Of a DNA stretch of 64,000 bases, positions 17,436 to 26,645 are shown one piece after another. The notes beneath the pieces were generated by a model. The model was not told the origin of the DNA, ran no database searches, and saw only the letters and a program-made list of their open reading frames with translations. Position 1 is the stretch's first letter, and every line of letters begins with the position of its first letter. This DNA comes from Succinivibrio dextrinosolvens. Its GTDB lineage: Bacteria; Pseudomonadota; Gammaproteobacteria; Enterobacterales; Succinivibrionaceae. Made by a program: the position numbers and the translations under genes. The stretch covers positions 1-64,000 of the forward strand of contig NZ_FPAH01000011.1 of the NCBI RefSeq assembly GCF_900116345.1, written 5' to 3'.

Positions 17436-18671
17436 TTAGTACAGAATTCTGCACTTTAGAGTACCTTCAATGTTACGCAGTGAAGGTACAACCTCCTGAG
17501 GCTTGTCAGAGTGGATATCCATAACCACATAACCGATATCAGCGGTAGTCTGCAGATACTGAGCTGCAACGTTGATATTAAGCTTAGCAAAGGTTTCGTT
17601 GATCTGACGCATTACACCAGGAACATTCTTGTGAACGTGAAGAAGTCTTGAAACCTCGGCTCTCTTGGTTGGCAGAGATACCTCAGGGAAGTTAACAGCG
17701 GTAAGAGTAGAGCCGTTATCTGAATACAGAGCAAGCTTCTCTGATACCTCAGTACCGATGTTCTTCTGAGCTTCCTCAGTACCAGCACCGATGTGAGGAG
17801 TTAGAATTACGTTGTCAAACTCACGCAGTGGAGTTACAAATTCCTCACCGTTCTTTGAAGGCTCCTTTGGATATACGTCCACAGCAGCACCAGCTACCTT
17901 ACCAGAACGTAAAGCCTCACACAGAGCATCAATATCAACTACAGTACCACGGGATGCATTCAGGAAGCGAACGCCATCCTTCATCTTGGCAAACTGAGCC
18001 TTTGAAATCATGTTCTTGGTGGTTGGTAACTCTGGTACATGCAGAGTAACAATATCAGAGTTCTCAAGTAACTCATCTAAGGTATTAACCTGTTTTGCAT
18101 TACCTAAAACCATCTTGTTCTCTACGTCATAGAAAAGAACAGACAGACCTAAAGCTTCAGCCAGAATACCCACCTGAGTTCCGATATGACCGTAGCCGAT
18201 GATACCGATAGTCTTGCCGCGAGCCTCATGACAGCCGGTAGCAGCCTTGTTCCAGCCGCCGCGGTGCAGAAGAGCGTTACGGGCAGGAATATCACGTAAC
18301 AGCTGCAGATATTCACCGGTTACCAGTTCAGCAACAGATCTGGTATTTGAGAAAGGAGCATTAAATACAGGAATACCCAGTGCAGCAGCTGCATCGAGAT
18401 CAACCTGATTTGTACCAATACAGTAACAGCCGATACCGATCAGTTTCTTAGCATGCTGCAGAACTTCAGCTGTTAAATGAGTACGAGATCGAATACCGAT
18501 GAAATGAACGTTCTCGATGGCATCTAAAAGCTCCTGACCGTCAAGAGCCTTTTTCTGATACTCAACATTTGTATATCCAGCTTTGTTTAATGCATCTACA
18601 GCACTTGGATCAACGCCCTCTAAAAGAAGGATCTTGATCTTTGATTTTTCTAAAGATAATGAAGGCTGCAT
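17436..18671 (-). CDS. serA: D-3-phosphoglycerate dehydrogenase
   Basis: 411-residue NAD-dependent enzyme for the first step of serine synthesis: 3-phosphoglycerate to 3-phosphohydroxypyruvate. The NAD-binding motif GIIGYGHIG is near 157-165. The catalytic Arg is in NASRGTVVD near 240, Glu and His in the blocks up to LTPHIGAGTEEAQ near 292, and a C-terminal ACT domain (about 335-411, VPGVMRQINETFAKLNIN) would bind serine for feedback control. Length matches E. coli SerA (410). GAGGT precedes the ATG. It lies downstream of the DAHP synthase gene, with an intrinsic terminator between the two. Confidence 0.97.
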   Translation of the reverse strand: MQPSLSLEKSKIKILLLEGVDPSAVDALNKAGYTNVEYQKKALDGQELLDAIENVHFIGIRSRTHLTAEVLQHAKKLIGIGCYCIGTNQVDLDAAAALGIPVFNAPFSNTRSVAELVTGEYLQLLRDIPARNALLHRGGWNKAATGCHEARGKTIGIIGYGHIGTQVGILAEALGLSVLFYDVENKMVLGNAKQVNTLDELLENSDIVTLHVPELPTTKNMISKAQFAKMKDGVRFLNASRGTVVDIDALCEALRSGKVAGAAVDVYPKEPSKNGEEFVTPLREFDNVILTPHIGAGTEEAQKNIGTEVSEKLALYSDNGSTLTAVNFPEVSLPTKRAEVSRLLHVHKNVPGVMRQINETFAKLNINVAAQYLQTTADIGYVVMDIHSDKPQEVVPSLRNIEGTLKCRILY

Positions 18672-18698
18672 GTTAACCTCTATGATACATACTTATTA

Positions 18699-18726
18699 AA
18701 ACAAAATGCCCGTCAGATGGCGGGCA
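18699..18726 (-). terminator. Terminator after the DAHP synthase gene
   Basis: On the minus strand a TGCCCG/CGGGCA stem (18707-18726) is followed by ATTTTGTTTT. It lies 13 bases after the stop codon and isolates the gene from serA. Confidence 0.8.
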
Positions 18727-18739
18727 CTAAATTCCTTTA

Positions 18740-19849
18740 TTATTTCTTGTTGCGCTTTCTACGCTCTAAAACGGCTTCATTCAACATCGCACAGATCTGC
18801 TCTGTATCATCAATTCCGATGCACGCATCTGTAATTGACTGTCCGTATACAAGATTTCTTAAATCCTTAGGCAGATCCTGACGTCCCTCAACAAGATTTG
18901 ACTCAAGCATCAGACCAAAGATTCTGTTGTCGCCTGAGGCAATCTGCTCAGCAACATCACGTGAAACATCCACCTGCTTCTTGTACTGCTTGTTAGAATT
19001 TGAGTGAGAAGCATCAATCATTACCATTGGCTTCAGACCTGCCTTCTCAAGAGCGACACAGGTTTTCTCAACATCCTTTGAGCTGTAGTTAGGCTCTTTA
19101 CCGCCACGCAGAATCACATGACAGTCCTCATTACCCTTTGTATGAACAATTGCTACATGGCCCATTTTGGTAACAGACATGAAGGTATGCTCATTCTCAG
19201 CGGCAATTGCAGCATCAATAGCAATCTTTACAGAACCATCGGTAGCATTCTTAAAGCCGATTGGGCATGACAGACCTGAGGACAGCTGACGGTGCAGCTG
19301 AGACTCGGTGGTACGGGCACCGATAGCGCCCCATGAAATAAAGTCGTCAATATACTGAACGGTGATCGGATCTAAGAACTCAGTAGCAGCAGGCATACCA
19401 AGACTGTTGATGTCACAAAGAAGCTTACGGGCAATCTTTAAGCCCTGATTGATATCATGTGAATCATCCAGGGTAGGATCGTTGATTAAGCCCTTCCAGC
19501 CTACAGTGGTACGAGGTTTCTCAAAGTAAACTCTCATTACAACCACCAGCTGATCCTGATACTTCTGACGAAGCTTCATCAGTCTGTTTGCATAGTCAAT
19601 GGCAGCTCTGGTGTCGTGTACAGAACAAGGTCCTGCAATCACAACTAGTCTGTCGTCTAAACCGTTGAAAATATTGTGAATCTCTCTTCTTGTCTGATCC
19701 ACAACGTTATTTGTGAAATCTGTTGCCGGAAACTTCTCGATCACGGCAATTGGGGGAATTACCTGGTACATTTCGCTGATTCTCGTATCTACGATACCAT
19801 GCCCCGCTTCATTAGGCGGGGTAAGGTTCAAATTCTTATCAATAGTCAT
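18740..19849 (-). CDS. Class I DAHP synthase (shikimate pathway entry)
   Basis: 369-residue 3-deoxy-D-arabino-heptulosonate-7-phosphate synthase, which condenses PEP with erythrose-4-phosphate. Diagnostic blocks are VIAGPCSVHD near 68-77, MRVYFEKPRTTVGWKGL near 105-121, GARTTESQLHRQLSSGLS near 177-194 and MIDASHSNSNKQ near 276-287 (metal and substrate ligands). It is related to E. coli AroF/G/H, but the isozyme and therefore the feedback amino acid cannot be assigned. It has about 15 extra N-terminal residues. AGGCGG lies before the ATG. No aromatic-rich leader peptide or TrpR-like operator was seen upstream. Confidence 0.95.
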   Translation of the reverse strand: MTIDKNLNLTPPNEAGHGIVDTRISEMYQVIPPIAVIEKFPATDFTNNVVDQTRREIHNIFNGLDDRLVVIAGPCSVHDTRAAIDYANRLMKLRQKYQDQLVVVMRVYFEKPRTTVGWKGLINDPTLDDSHDINQGLKIARKLLCDINSLGMPAATEFLDPITVQYIDDFISWGAIGARTTESQLHRQLSSGLSCPIGFKNATDGSVKIAIDAAIAAENEHTFMSVTKMGHVAIVHTKGNEDCHVILRGGKEPNYSSKDVEKTCVALEKAGLKPMVMIDASHSNSNKQYKKQVDVSRDVAEQIASGDNRIFGLMLESNLVEGRQDLPKDLRNLVYGQSITDACIGIDDTEQICAMLNEAVLERRKRNKK

Positions 19850-20251
19850 ATAAACCGCCTAATTATCTAAAGTTGTAAAATCGCCAATAATAATAGTTAA
19901 AAGAGGTCTTTGAAGCTGAAGGATTACTTTGCTTAAATATGCTGCTAGGAGCACTCCCTTTTAAAAATATATTATTAGTATTCACGATTTTCTTCCTAAA
20001 AATTACATGTTCAAAATATTGTTCCGAGGCAAACCTTACAATGCCCCGTTCATAAAAGTTCGTAGTTCATTATAAATACGGATTGAAAATTTATTCAAGC
20101 AAAATGGGGATAAAACGGTAATGAAAATTTTAGTGCTCAGAATTTGTGCAATGCTCAATATATGTGCAGAAAATGCCGGTTTTGTTTACTAGAATACAGA
20201 AATTCAGCAAAAAAGGGATTGTTTAATAAAATTTAGACAGGATTAAAGACA
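19850..20251. other. About 400-base gap, nothing assigned
   Basis: AT-rich region between the DAHP synthase start and the xthA terminator. Both flanking genes are on the minus strand, so the right part lies behind xthA and the left part should hold the DAHP synthase promoter. No ORF, RNA gene or strong hairpin was recognised. Confidence 0.4.
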
Positions 20252-20285
20252 GAAATGGATGGTTCCAGCAAGGAAAAACCATCCA
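20252..20285 (-). terminator. Terminator of the macA-to-xthA run
   Basis: Perfect 9-bp stem (TGGATGGTT at 20256-20264 with AACCATCCA at 20277-20285), about 17 bases after the xthA stop, followed on the minus strand by a short U-run. Confidence 0.7.
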
Positions 20286-20301
20286 ATTAACAAATGAAAA
20301 A

Positions 20302-21108
20302 CTAGATGTCAATAACAAGAGTTACAGGACAGTGATCAGATCCCAAAACTTCATTTTCGATACGGGCATCGACGATGTTATTTTTCAGTTCATCTGAGAC
20401 AAAGAAGTAATCGATTCTCCATCCGATGTTCTTGGATCTTGCAAAGGTCTTATAGGACCACCAGCTGTAGCAGTCAGGCTTGTCACCGTTGACATGTCTG
20501 AAGGTATCAACATAGCCCGCACCTACCATCTTATCTAAAAACTCACGTTCTAAAGGCAGGAAGCCGGTGTTGGTTTCATTGGTCTTAGGACGGGCAAGAT
20601 CAATAGGCTTATGGGCAATATTGAAGTCACCGCAGACCACGATAGGCTTATCCTCACGAAGCTTCTGAGCATAATCAAAGAAGCAGTCAAAAAAGCCCAT
20701 CTTATAAGGAACACGTTTAAATTCACCGGTAGGTCTGCCCTTCTCGTTTAAGATGGCAGCACCGCCGTTTGGGAAGTAGCCATTGAAGAAATGAAACTTC
20801 TCAAACTCAAGATGAATTATTCTACCCTCGCCCTGAAATTGTGGATCAGGCAGTTCATATTCAACTGAAATAGTTTTTAGCTTTGAAAATACTGCCGTAC
20901 CCGAATAGCCTTTCTTTACAGTAGATGAGCAGAAAAAGCTCTCATAGCCAGGTTTTACCTTAAGATCATCATCAAGCTGATCTACGCTGGCTTTGGTCTC
21001 CTGAAGACCAATCACATCATAGGAAGAGTTACGGAACCAGTCAAAACCTTCTTTTGCGGCAACAGCTCTGATGCCGTTAACATTCCAGGAACTTAGGGTA
21101 ATCTGCAT
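20302..21108 (-). CDS. xthA: Exodeoxyribonuclease III
   Basis: 268 residues, the same length as E. coli XthA. It is an Mg-dependent AP endonuclease and 3'-5' exonuclease for base-excision repair. Visible motifs are SSWNVNGIRA at the start, LQETKA (metal Glu) near 34-39, GDFNIAHKPIDLARP near 148-162, and the C-terminal SDHCPV catalytic Asp-His pair. It starts one base after the stop of the TolC-like gene, so it is probably read as the last gene of the macAB run. Confidence 0.96.
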   Translation of the reverse strand: MQITLSSWNVNGIRAVAAKEGFDWFRNSSYDVIGLQETKASVDQLDDDLKVKPGYESFFCSSTVKKGYSGTAVFSKLKTISVEYELPDPQFQGEGRIIHLEFEKFHFFNGYFPNGGAAILNEKGRPTGEFKRVPYKMGFFDCFFDYAQKLREDKPIVVCGDFNIAHKPIDLARPKTNETNTGFLPLEREFLDKMVGAGYVDTFRHVNGDKPDCYSWWSYKTFARSKNIGWRIDYFFVSDELKNNIVDARIENEVLGSDHCPVTLVIDI

Positions 21109-21109
21109 A

Positions 21110-22498
21110 TCAGTCCTTTACAATCTCATCTATTCTGTTGTCATTGTCACCACCGATGGCTGTCATAAGAGCCATTGTGGACTTGAGGTTATTAAGCTTG
21201 GCCTCAAGATAAGAAATCTTGGCATTTCTCATGGTATCGGCAGAGGTTAAAAAGTCGGTCAGAGCTACCAGACCAGATTCATATCTTACCTTGTAGCGCT
21301 CATAATTTCGTACAGCAAGTTCATAGGAGTGCTTATAGGTCATAAGAGATTTCTGGTAGTAATCCACATTGGAGATATCATCATAAACCTCCTGAACAGC
21401 CTTGACGTAATCAGCTACAAAGTTGATGTTTGCAAGATCGATATCCTTAAGCGCACTCTTTTTCTGCTTGGATAGTTTGTTGAAGTTTAAGAACGGGAAG
21501 GTTATGGAAGAACCTAAAGCACCTACAGGATTTGCTAGAAAGCGCCCGATAGAACCGGTATCTCCGGTGGTGATACCCGCTGTTAAGGTAAAGTCAGGGA
21601 AAAATGCCATTTTAGCTTCATTGTAGTTGGCATAGGCCTTTCTTAAGGAGGCCTCATCCTTCATAAGATCAGGACGTCTTGCCAGAAGCTCTGAAGGAAC
21701 AGACAGCGAGAAAGCAGGAACCACAGAAGTATCCAGAGAGGCTATTTCAAAATCATGATCTGCAGTTGTACCTAGCATGGTGGCAAGAGCTGTTCTTGCT
21801 TTCTTAAGATTGTTTCTGCGAGTATCAAGCGTTGCCTGAACTTTTAAATGATTAATATGAGCATCATCCACATCCAGAGAGTCTGCTGCACCTGCGGAGA
21901 ATTTGTTCTGCACCAGGGCAAGACGCACCTGAGAGTCTTTTAAATCCTGCTCACCAATAGCAACAGCCTCCTTTGCGTAGGCATACTGCCAGTAAGCAGC
22001 CGCAGTGGACTCAATCACAGTAAGTCTCATTGCTAGATAATCAAAGGCGGTTGCCTGATAATTTGCAAAAGCGGCTTCATCTGCAGCCTTGAGCTTACCG
22101 AATAAATCCAGCTGATAGGACAGTGAGAAGTTACCGTTTGAACTCTTGTGGATTGAGTCATGATAATCAAGAGCTCTCTTTGCTGTTGAACCTATTGAGG
22201 CAGATGCAGTTGGATGATTGTCAGTTGCAACGATATCCACATTGATAAGAGCCTTTTCAACATTAACATAGGCGGTTCTCATATCAAAGTTGTTCCTAAG
22301 AGCAACCTCCATCAGAGTATTGAGCTTTTCATCCTTAAACTGTTTCCAGTAATCAGACTCGATCGGAGCTCCAACAAAACGGTAGGCATCATGATAAGAG
22401 GCCACCGTAGGGAAATCAGGTGCCTTATAATCGGTAAAAAAAAGACTGCAGCCGCACAGGCAGGCACTCAAGCATACAACAGAAAGCTTCTTTAACAT
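21110..22498 (-). CDS. TolC/NodT-type outer-membrane efflux lipoprotein
   Basis: 462 residues. The lipoprotein signal has its acylated Cys at 17 (CLCGCS). Two outer-membrane efflux protein repeats follow, with the long coiled-coil helices and the block PSELLARRPDLMKDEASLRKA, typical of NodT-like RND/MacAB outer-membrane factors. The protein would trimerise and form the exit duct. The gene is in the same minus-strand run as macA and macB, so it is probably the dedicated partner of that pump, although rfbD and pepT lie between them. Confidence 0.93.
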   Translation of the reverse strand: MLKKLSVVCLSACLCGCSLFFTDYKAPDFPTVASYHDAYRFVGAPIESDYWKQFKDEKLNTLMEVALRNNFDMRTAYVNVEKALINVDIVATDNHPTASASIGSTAKRALDYHDSIHKSSNGNFSLSYQLDLFGKLKAADEAAFANYQATAFDYLAMRLTVIESTAAAYWQYAYAKEAVAIGEQDLKDSQVRLALVQNKFSAGAADSLDVDDAHINHLKVQATLDTRRNNLKKARTALATMLGTTADHDFEIASLDTSVVPAFSLSVPSELLARRPDLMKDEASLRKAYANYNEAKMAFFPDFTLTAGITTGDTGSIGRFLANPVGALGSSITFPFLNFNKLSKQKKSALKDIDLANINFVADYVKAVQEVYDDISNVDYYQKSLMTYKHSYELAVRNYERYKVRYESGLVALTDFLTSADTMRNAKISYLEAKLNNLKSTMALMTAIGGDNDNRIDEIVKD

Positions 22499-23377
22499 TT
22501 ACAGACCTCTGAGGGTTTCTTCCAGATATTCACGCCAGTCTGGCAGGTCTCTGTGGAATGTCTTAGCAAAACTACCACAGTTCATGCGGGAGTCAGCTGG
22601 TCTTTTTGCCTTAGCACCAAACTCCTCTGAGGTAATAGGAAGAACATTAACCTCATGATCAACAATACCGATGGCGCGGGCCTTATCAAGAATAACTCTG
22701 GCAAAATCATTTCTTACAATGGCAGGATAACCACAGTAGTTATAGACACCGTATGAGTCGAAATCTTTGCTTAAAATGGAATCGGCAATATAGCAGATAT
22801 CATCAGACAAAGCTCTTGCAGGTGTAGGATTGCCAAGCTCGTCACAGACAACTTTAAGAGTATCTCTTGATGATGCCAGATTAGCCATAGCTTTAACAAA
22901 GTTCTTACCGTAGCGACCGAAAATCCAGCTTGCACGAAGAATTACCGCACGACAGCCGCTGTCAAGAATAAAGCGTTCGCCAAAGAGCTTAGTCTTACCG
23001 TATACGCAGCGGGTATTTAAAGGTTCATCCTCAGTGTGCTGTCCGCTTTTACCATTATCATAAACATAATCTGTTGAGATATGAATCAGAGGAATATCCT
23101 TTGCACGACACTGTGCAGCAAGGAACTTTGGTCCTAGTGCATTTACGGCATAGGCTGACTTTTCCTCGTCCTCTGCCTTGTCAACTGCAGTATAGGCGGC
23201 ACAGTTTATTACAAGATCAATCTGAGCTGAATCAAAAAGAGAGGAAACCTCATTCTCAGAGGTGATATCAAGCTCTGCATGTCCGCAGGCAATAACTCTG
23301 TATCCTAAAAAAAGCAGTCTTTCACATACTTCAAGACCAACCTGACCTTTTGCTCCGGTAACTAGAATCTGTTTCAT
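22499..23377 (-). CDS. rfbD: dTDP-4-dehydrorhamnose reductase
   Basis: 292-residue short-chain dehydrogenase of the RmlD/RfbD family, the last step of dTDP-L-rhamnose synthesis. The NADPH motif is GAKGQVGLEV near residues 8-17; HISTDYVYDNGKSG carries the catalytic Thr/Asp region, followed by the YGKTKLFGE Tyr-Lys pair near 128-137. RfbA, RfbB and RfbC are not in this window, so the gene is separated from the usual rhamnose cluster and sits in a pump/peptidase run. Its stop abuts the TolC-like start directly. Confidence 0.94.
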   Translation of the reverse strand: MKQILVTGAKGQVGLEVCERLLFLGYRVIACGHAELDITSENEVSSLFDSAQIDLVINCAAYTAVDKAEDEEKSAYAVNALGPKFLAAQCRAKDIPLIHISTDYVYDNGKSGQHTEDEPLNTRCVYGKTKLFGERFILDSGCRAVILRASWIFGRYGKNFVKAMANLASSRDTLKVVCDELGNPTPARALSDDICYIADSILSKDFDSYGVYNYCGYPAIVRNDFARVILDKARAIGIVDHEVNVLPITSEEFGAKAKRPADSRMNCGSFAKTFHRDLPDWREYLEETLRGL

Positions 23378-23386
23378 AAAAATAAC

Positions 23387-24670
23387 CTATTTCTTTGACT
23401 TTGTATTTTTTGTTTTAGACATTCTCTTTACAAGTGCCTCAACCACCCTGTAGGAACTGTTGAAGGAGTCAACAGGCAGACACTCATATGGGCCATGGCA
23501 ATTCAGACCTCCAGTGAAAATATTCGGAGTTGGAAGTCCCTGATTGGATAGATTTGAGCCGTCAGTTCCACCGCGGACACGGTTTAATATCACCTTAACT
23601 CCGGCATCCTTAAAGGCTTTTGAACAGATATCAAGAAGTTCCTGATTCTGCTTTAAGACTTTCTCCATATTGGAGTACTGGAACATAATCTCGAGATCAA
23701 CTCTGCCCTGACCATATTTATTATTTAAAAAATCAACTGCAGATTTTACAAAATCAAGGCGCTTTTTCATACCGTCCTCAGTAAAATCACGAATAATCAT
23801 TTTAACTCTGGCGTTTTCAACTTCGCCATCAAAGCCGTGCACATGATAAAAGCCCTCATCACATCTGGTGTTCTCAGGCTTTTCATCTCGAGGAAGCATG
23901 GAGATAAACTCATTTGCTAAAGTAATGGCATTTACAAGATTCTTGTATGCGACAGCTGTATGCACAGAGGTACCGTGAAATTTAAGTAAAGCACCGTAGG
24001 CATTAAAGGTAGCCACATCAAGCTCACCAAGCTCAGTACCGTCAACCGTAATACCGTAATCGCAGGCTATATCCTTTATATCAAGATATCTGGTGGAAAG
24101 TCCGATTTCCTCATCCACTGAAAAGATGATCTTAAGGGGACCATGCTTTAGAGAACTGTCGGTTTTAAGATTTCGCAGCAGCAAAAGTAGACAGGCTATG
24201 CCGGCTTTATCATCTGCACCTAACAGCGTAGTACCGTCGGTGACAATGATATCTTCGCCAATATGAGAAGCAAGCTCTGGACAGAAAGTTGGGGTAATGG
24301 CAAGGCCATTATCAAGCTTTATGCCATCGCCGCTGTACTTTCTTACAAGTCTTGGTTTTATATCAGCACCGCTGCAGTCAGGAGCAGTATCCATATGTGC
24401 CAGAAGACATAGGGATTTTGCCTTTTCACAGCCTTCTGAAGCAGGAACCTTTACCGTAACCACGCCATGCTCATCCTGCTTTGAGTCATAACCAAGCTCA
24501 GAGATGGCTGAGGAGAGATAGGCTCCGAAGCGAAGCTGTCCCACCGAGGAAGGAACTGTTTTAGAGCTGCCGTCAGCTCTGGTATCAAAGGCTATTAGAT
24601 CAGAAAAAATCTTAACTAAAGGATCAACTCCGCAAAGATTGTCAAAGTCCTTTGAAGTTCCTGTCTGCAT
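23387..24670 (-). CDS. pepT: Peptidase T (tripeptide aminopeptidase)
   Basis: 427-residue M20 zinc peptidase that removes N-terminal residues from tripeptides in the cytosol. Metal ligands are visible in LLAHMDTAPD (His and catalytic Asp), LLGADDKAGIA (bridging Asp), SVDEEIGLS (catalytic Glu-Glu), TVDGTELGELD (Asp) and the C-terminal HGPYECLPV (His). It is slightly longer than the usual 408-410 residues owing to an N-terminal extension and a basic tail. It lies 16 bases after macB and 9 before rfbD. Confidence 0.95.
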   Translation of the reverse strand: MQTGTSKDFDNLCGVDPLVKIFSDLIAFDTRADGSSKTVPSSVGQLRFGAYLSSAISELGYDSKQDEHGVVTVKVPASEGCEKAKSLCLLAHMDTAPDCSGADIKPRLVRKYSGDGIKLDNGLAITPTFCPELASHIGEDIIVTDGTTLLGADDKAGIACLLLLLRNLKTDSSLKHGPLKIIFSVDEEIGLSTRYLDIKDIACDYGITVDGTELGELDVATFNAYGALLKFHGTSVHTAVAYKNLVNAITLANEFISMLPRDEKPENTRCDEGFYHVHGFDGEVENARVKMIIRDFTEDGMKKRLDFVKSAVDFLNNKYGQGRVDLEIMFQYSNMEKVLKQNQELLDICSKAFKDAGVKVILNRVRGGTDGSNLSNQGLPTPNIFTGGLNCHGPYECLPVDSFNSSYRVVEALVKRMSKTKNTKSKK

Positions 24671-24686
24671 ATCTACTCCTTATTCT

Positions 24687-26645
24687 CTACTCACGAGCCA
24701 GCGCATCGATAGGATTCAGTCGTGCGGCCGAGCGGGCTGGCATATAGCCAAACACAATTCCTATTATAGACGAAGTAATTACTGCAACAACAATAGAGGT
24801 CACAGAGAAGGATAAAGGAATTGCCGGCATTACAATCGAAAGCACAAAGCCCAGGATCATTGAGAAAATCACACCTAAAAGACCGCCGATGATACATACC
24901 GTAATCGACTCAATAAGAAACTGCGTCATGATATCAGAGCGTCTTGCTCCAACTGCCACACGAATACCGATCTCACGGGTTCTCTCGGTTACAGACACCA
25001 GCATAATATTCATAACGCCGATACCGCCTACCACCAGAGAAATAACTGCAATAGCGGAGATTAAAAGAGTAAAGGTTCCGGTGGTCTGGGAAATAGACTT
25101 CATAATAGTGTCAGAGGACTGCAGGAAGAAATCCTTGCGACCATGTCTGGTCTTTAAAAGATTGGTGATGGAAGCCTCAGCAACAGCAGGCGAGAAACCG
25201 TCCTTGGTTCTGACAATAATGGATGAGATATAGTTCTGCTTGATGATTCGGTTCATAAGCGTGGTGTATGGAATATACACATACAGATTGTCAGATGGTC
25301 TGAAGGCAACTTCCTTGTTTACCAGCACACCTATAACTGTAATTGGCTTACCTTTTACCAAAATTCTCTTGCCAATAGGATCTTCATATGGGAAGAAAGT
25401 CTTCTTGGTATTGTAGTCAATAACACCGACCTGAGGAGACATCTCAGACTCATCCTTGCTGAACATTCTGCCCTTGTCTATCTCCATACCGTATACACGG
25501 AAATAATCCTCACTCACACCGTATACGGTCACACTTGCCTCCACATTCAGACGGTTGACTGTGGATGAGGTCTGAACAGTAGGAGAAGCTGAATCACAGT
25601 AAGGCTGTCCTTTTAAGGCTTTAAGATCTTTAACGCTTAGGGTACGAACCTTACCGGAACGCATATCGCCCATTTTCTCTCCGGGCATAATGGTGATGGT
25701 ATTCGTACCCATGGAGGAGATATTCTCAATAACCTTATCTGAAGCACCGCGAGCCAGAGCCACCACGCAGACCACCGACATAATACCGATGATGATACCG
25801 AGCATAGTTAGAAGAGTACGCATACGGTTGGAAATCATAGCTCTGATGGCCATGACATAGGCTTCACGGAAACGGTCAAAGTAGGCATGAAACGAATTTA
25901 TCTCATCTCCTAGGGAGATATCTTTTTGCTCAGCCACGTCCTGATGATCTGATACCGCGTCATTGATACTGTCAGACTCAACATTACCGTCCTTGATGGT
26001 AATCACACGGTGAGCATGAGCTGCAATCTTAGGATCATGGGTCACGATGATGACGGTATGTCCCTGTGCATTTAAAGAGGTTAGAATATCCATAACCTCG
26101 GCACCGGACTTCGAATCAAGTGCTCCGGTAGGCTCGTCAGCCAGAATGATCTGACCACCGTTCATTAAGGCACGGGCGATGGAAACTCTCTGCTGCTGAC
26201 CTCCTGAAAGCTGGGATGGCTTGTTTAAAGTCTTATCCTCAAGGCCCAGTCTTGTCAAAAGTTCAACTGATTTTTTTGAACGGGATTCTTCCTTGATACC
26301 TGCATATATGGATGGTACCTGCACGTTCTCCTGTGCGTTAAGATGACCTAAAAGATGATAGCGCTGAAAGATAAAACCGAAGAAATCACGACGTAGTGCA
26401 GCAAGTTCATCTGGCAGCATATTAAAGGTATCATTACCGTCTACCTGATAGCTTCCCGTAGTTGGAGTATCAAGACAGCCAATGATATTCATTAGAGTAG
26501 ACTTGCCTGAGCCTGAAGGACCTACAATGGCCACAAGCTCTCCGCGGTTTATGGTCAGGTTGATACCGTGAAGGACTTCAACCTTGGCCACGCCACTACC
26601 ATAAGATTTGGTAATGTTCTCAAGCTTCAGAATAGGCTGTGCCAT
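24687..26645 (-). CDS. macB: MacB-type ABC efflux ATPase/permease
   Basis: 652-residue fusion of an N-terminal ABC ATPase and a C-terminal FtsX-like permease. Walker A is GPSGSGKST near 42-50, the signature LSGGQQQRVSIARAL near 145, and Walker B IILADEPTGALD near 165. The permease has one helix near 275-295, a large periplasmic domain and three helices at about 530-640 (MacB family). It works as a mechanotransmitter with MacA and a TolC duct to expel macrolides, peptides or lipids from the periplasm. Its start overlaps the macA stop by one base. Confidence 0.96.
   Translation of the reverse strand: MAQPILKLENITKSYGSGVAKVEVLHGINLTINRGELVAIVGPSGSGKSTLMNIIGCLDTPTTGSYQVDGNDTFNMLPDELAALRRDFFGFIFQRYHLLGHLNAQENVQVPSIYAGIKEESRSKKSVELLTRLGLEDKTLNKPSQLSGGQQQRVSIARALMNGGQIILADEPTGALDSKSGAEVMDILTSLNAQGHTVIIVTHDPKIAAHAHRVITIKDGNVESDSINDAVSDHQDVAEQKDISLGDEINSFHAYFDRFREAYVMAIRAMISNRMRTLLTMLGIIIGIMSVVCVVALARGASDKVIENISSMGTNTITIMPGEKMGDMRSGKVRTLSVKDLKALKGQPYCDSASPTVQTSSTVNRLNVEASVTVYGVSEDYFRVYGMEIDKGRMFSKDESEMSPQVGVIDYNTKKTFFPYEDPIGKRILVKGKPITVIGVLVNKEVAFRPSDNLYVYIPYTTLMNRIIKQNYISSIIVRTKDGFSPAVAEASITNLLKTRHGRKDFFLQSSDTIMKSISQTTGTFTLLISAIAVISLVVGGIGVMNIMLVSVTERTREIGIRVAVGARRSDIMTQFLIESITVCIIGGLLGVIFSMILGFVLSIVMPAIPLSFSVTSIVVAVITSSIIGIVFGYMPARSAARLNPIDALARE

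Noticed and set aside
24889-25233. Plus-strand open frame of 114 codons opposite macB
   Set aside because: It lies wholly antisense to a well-conserved ABC transporter gene, has no ribosome site, and its product matches no known pattern.
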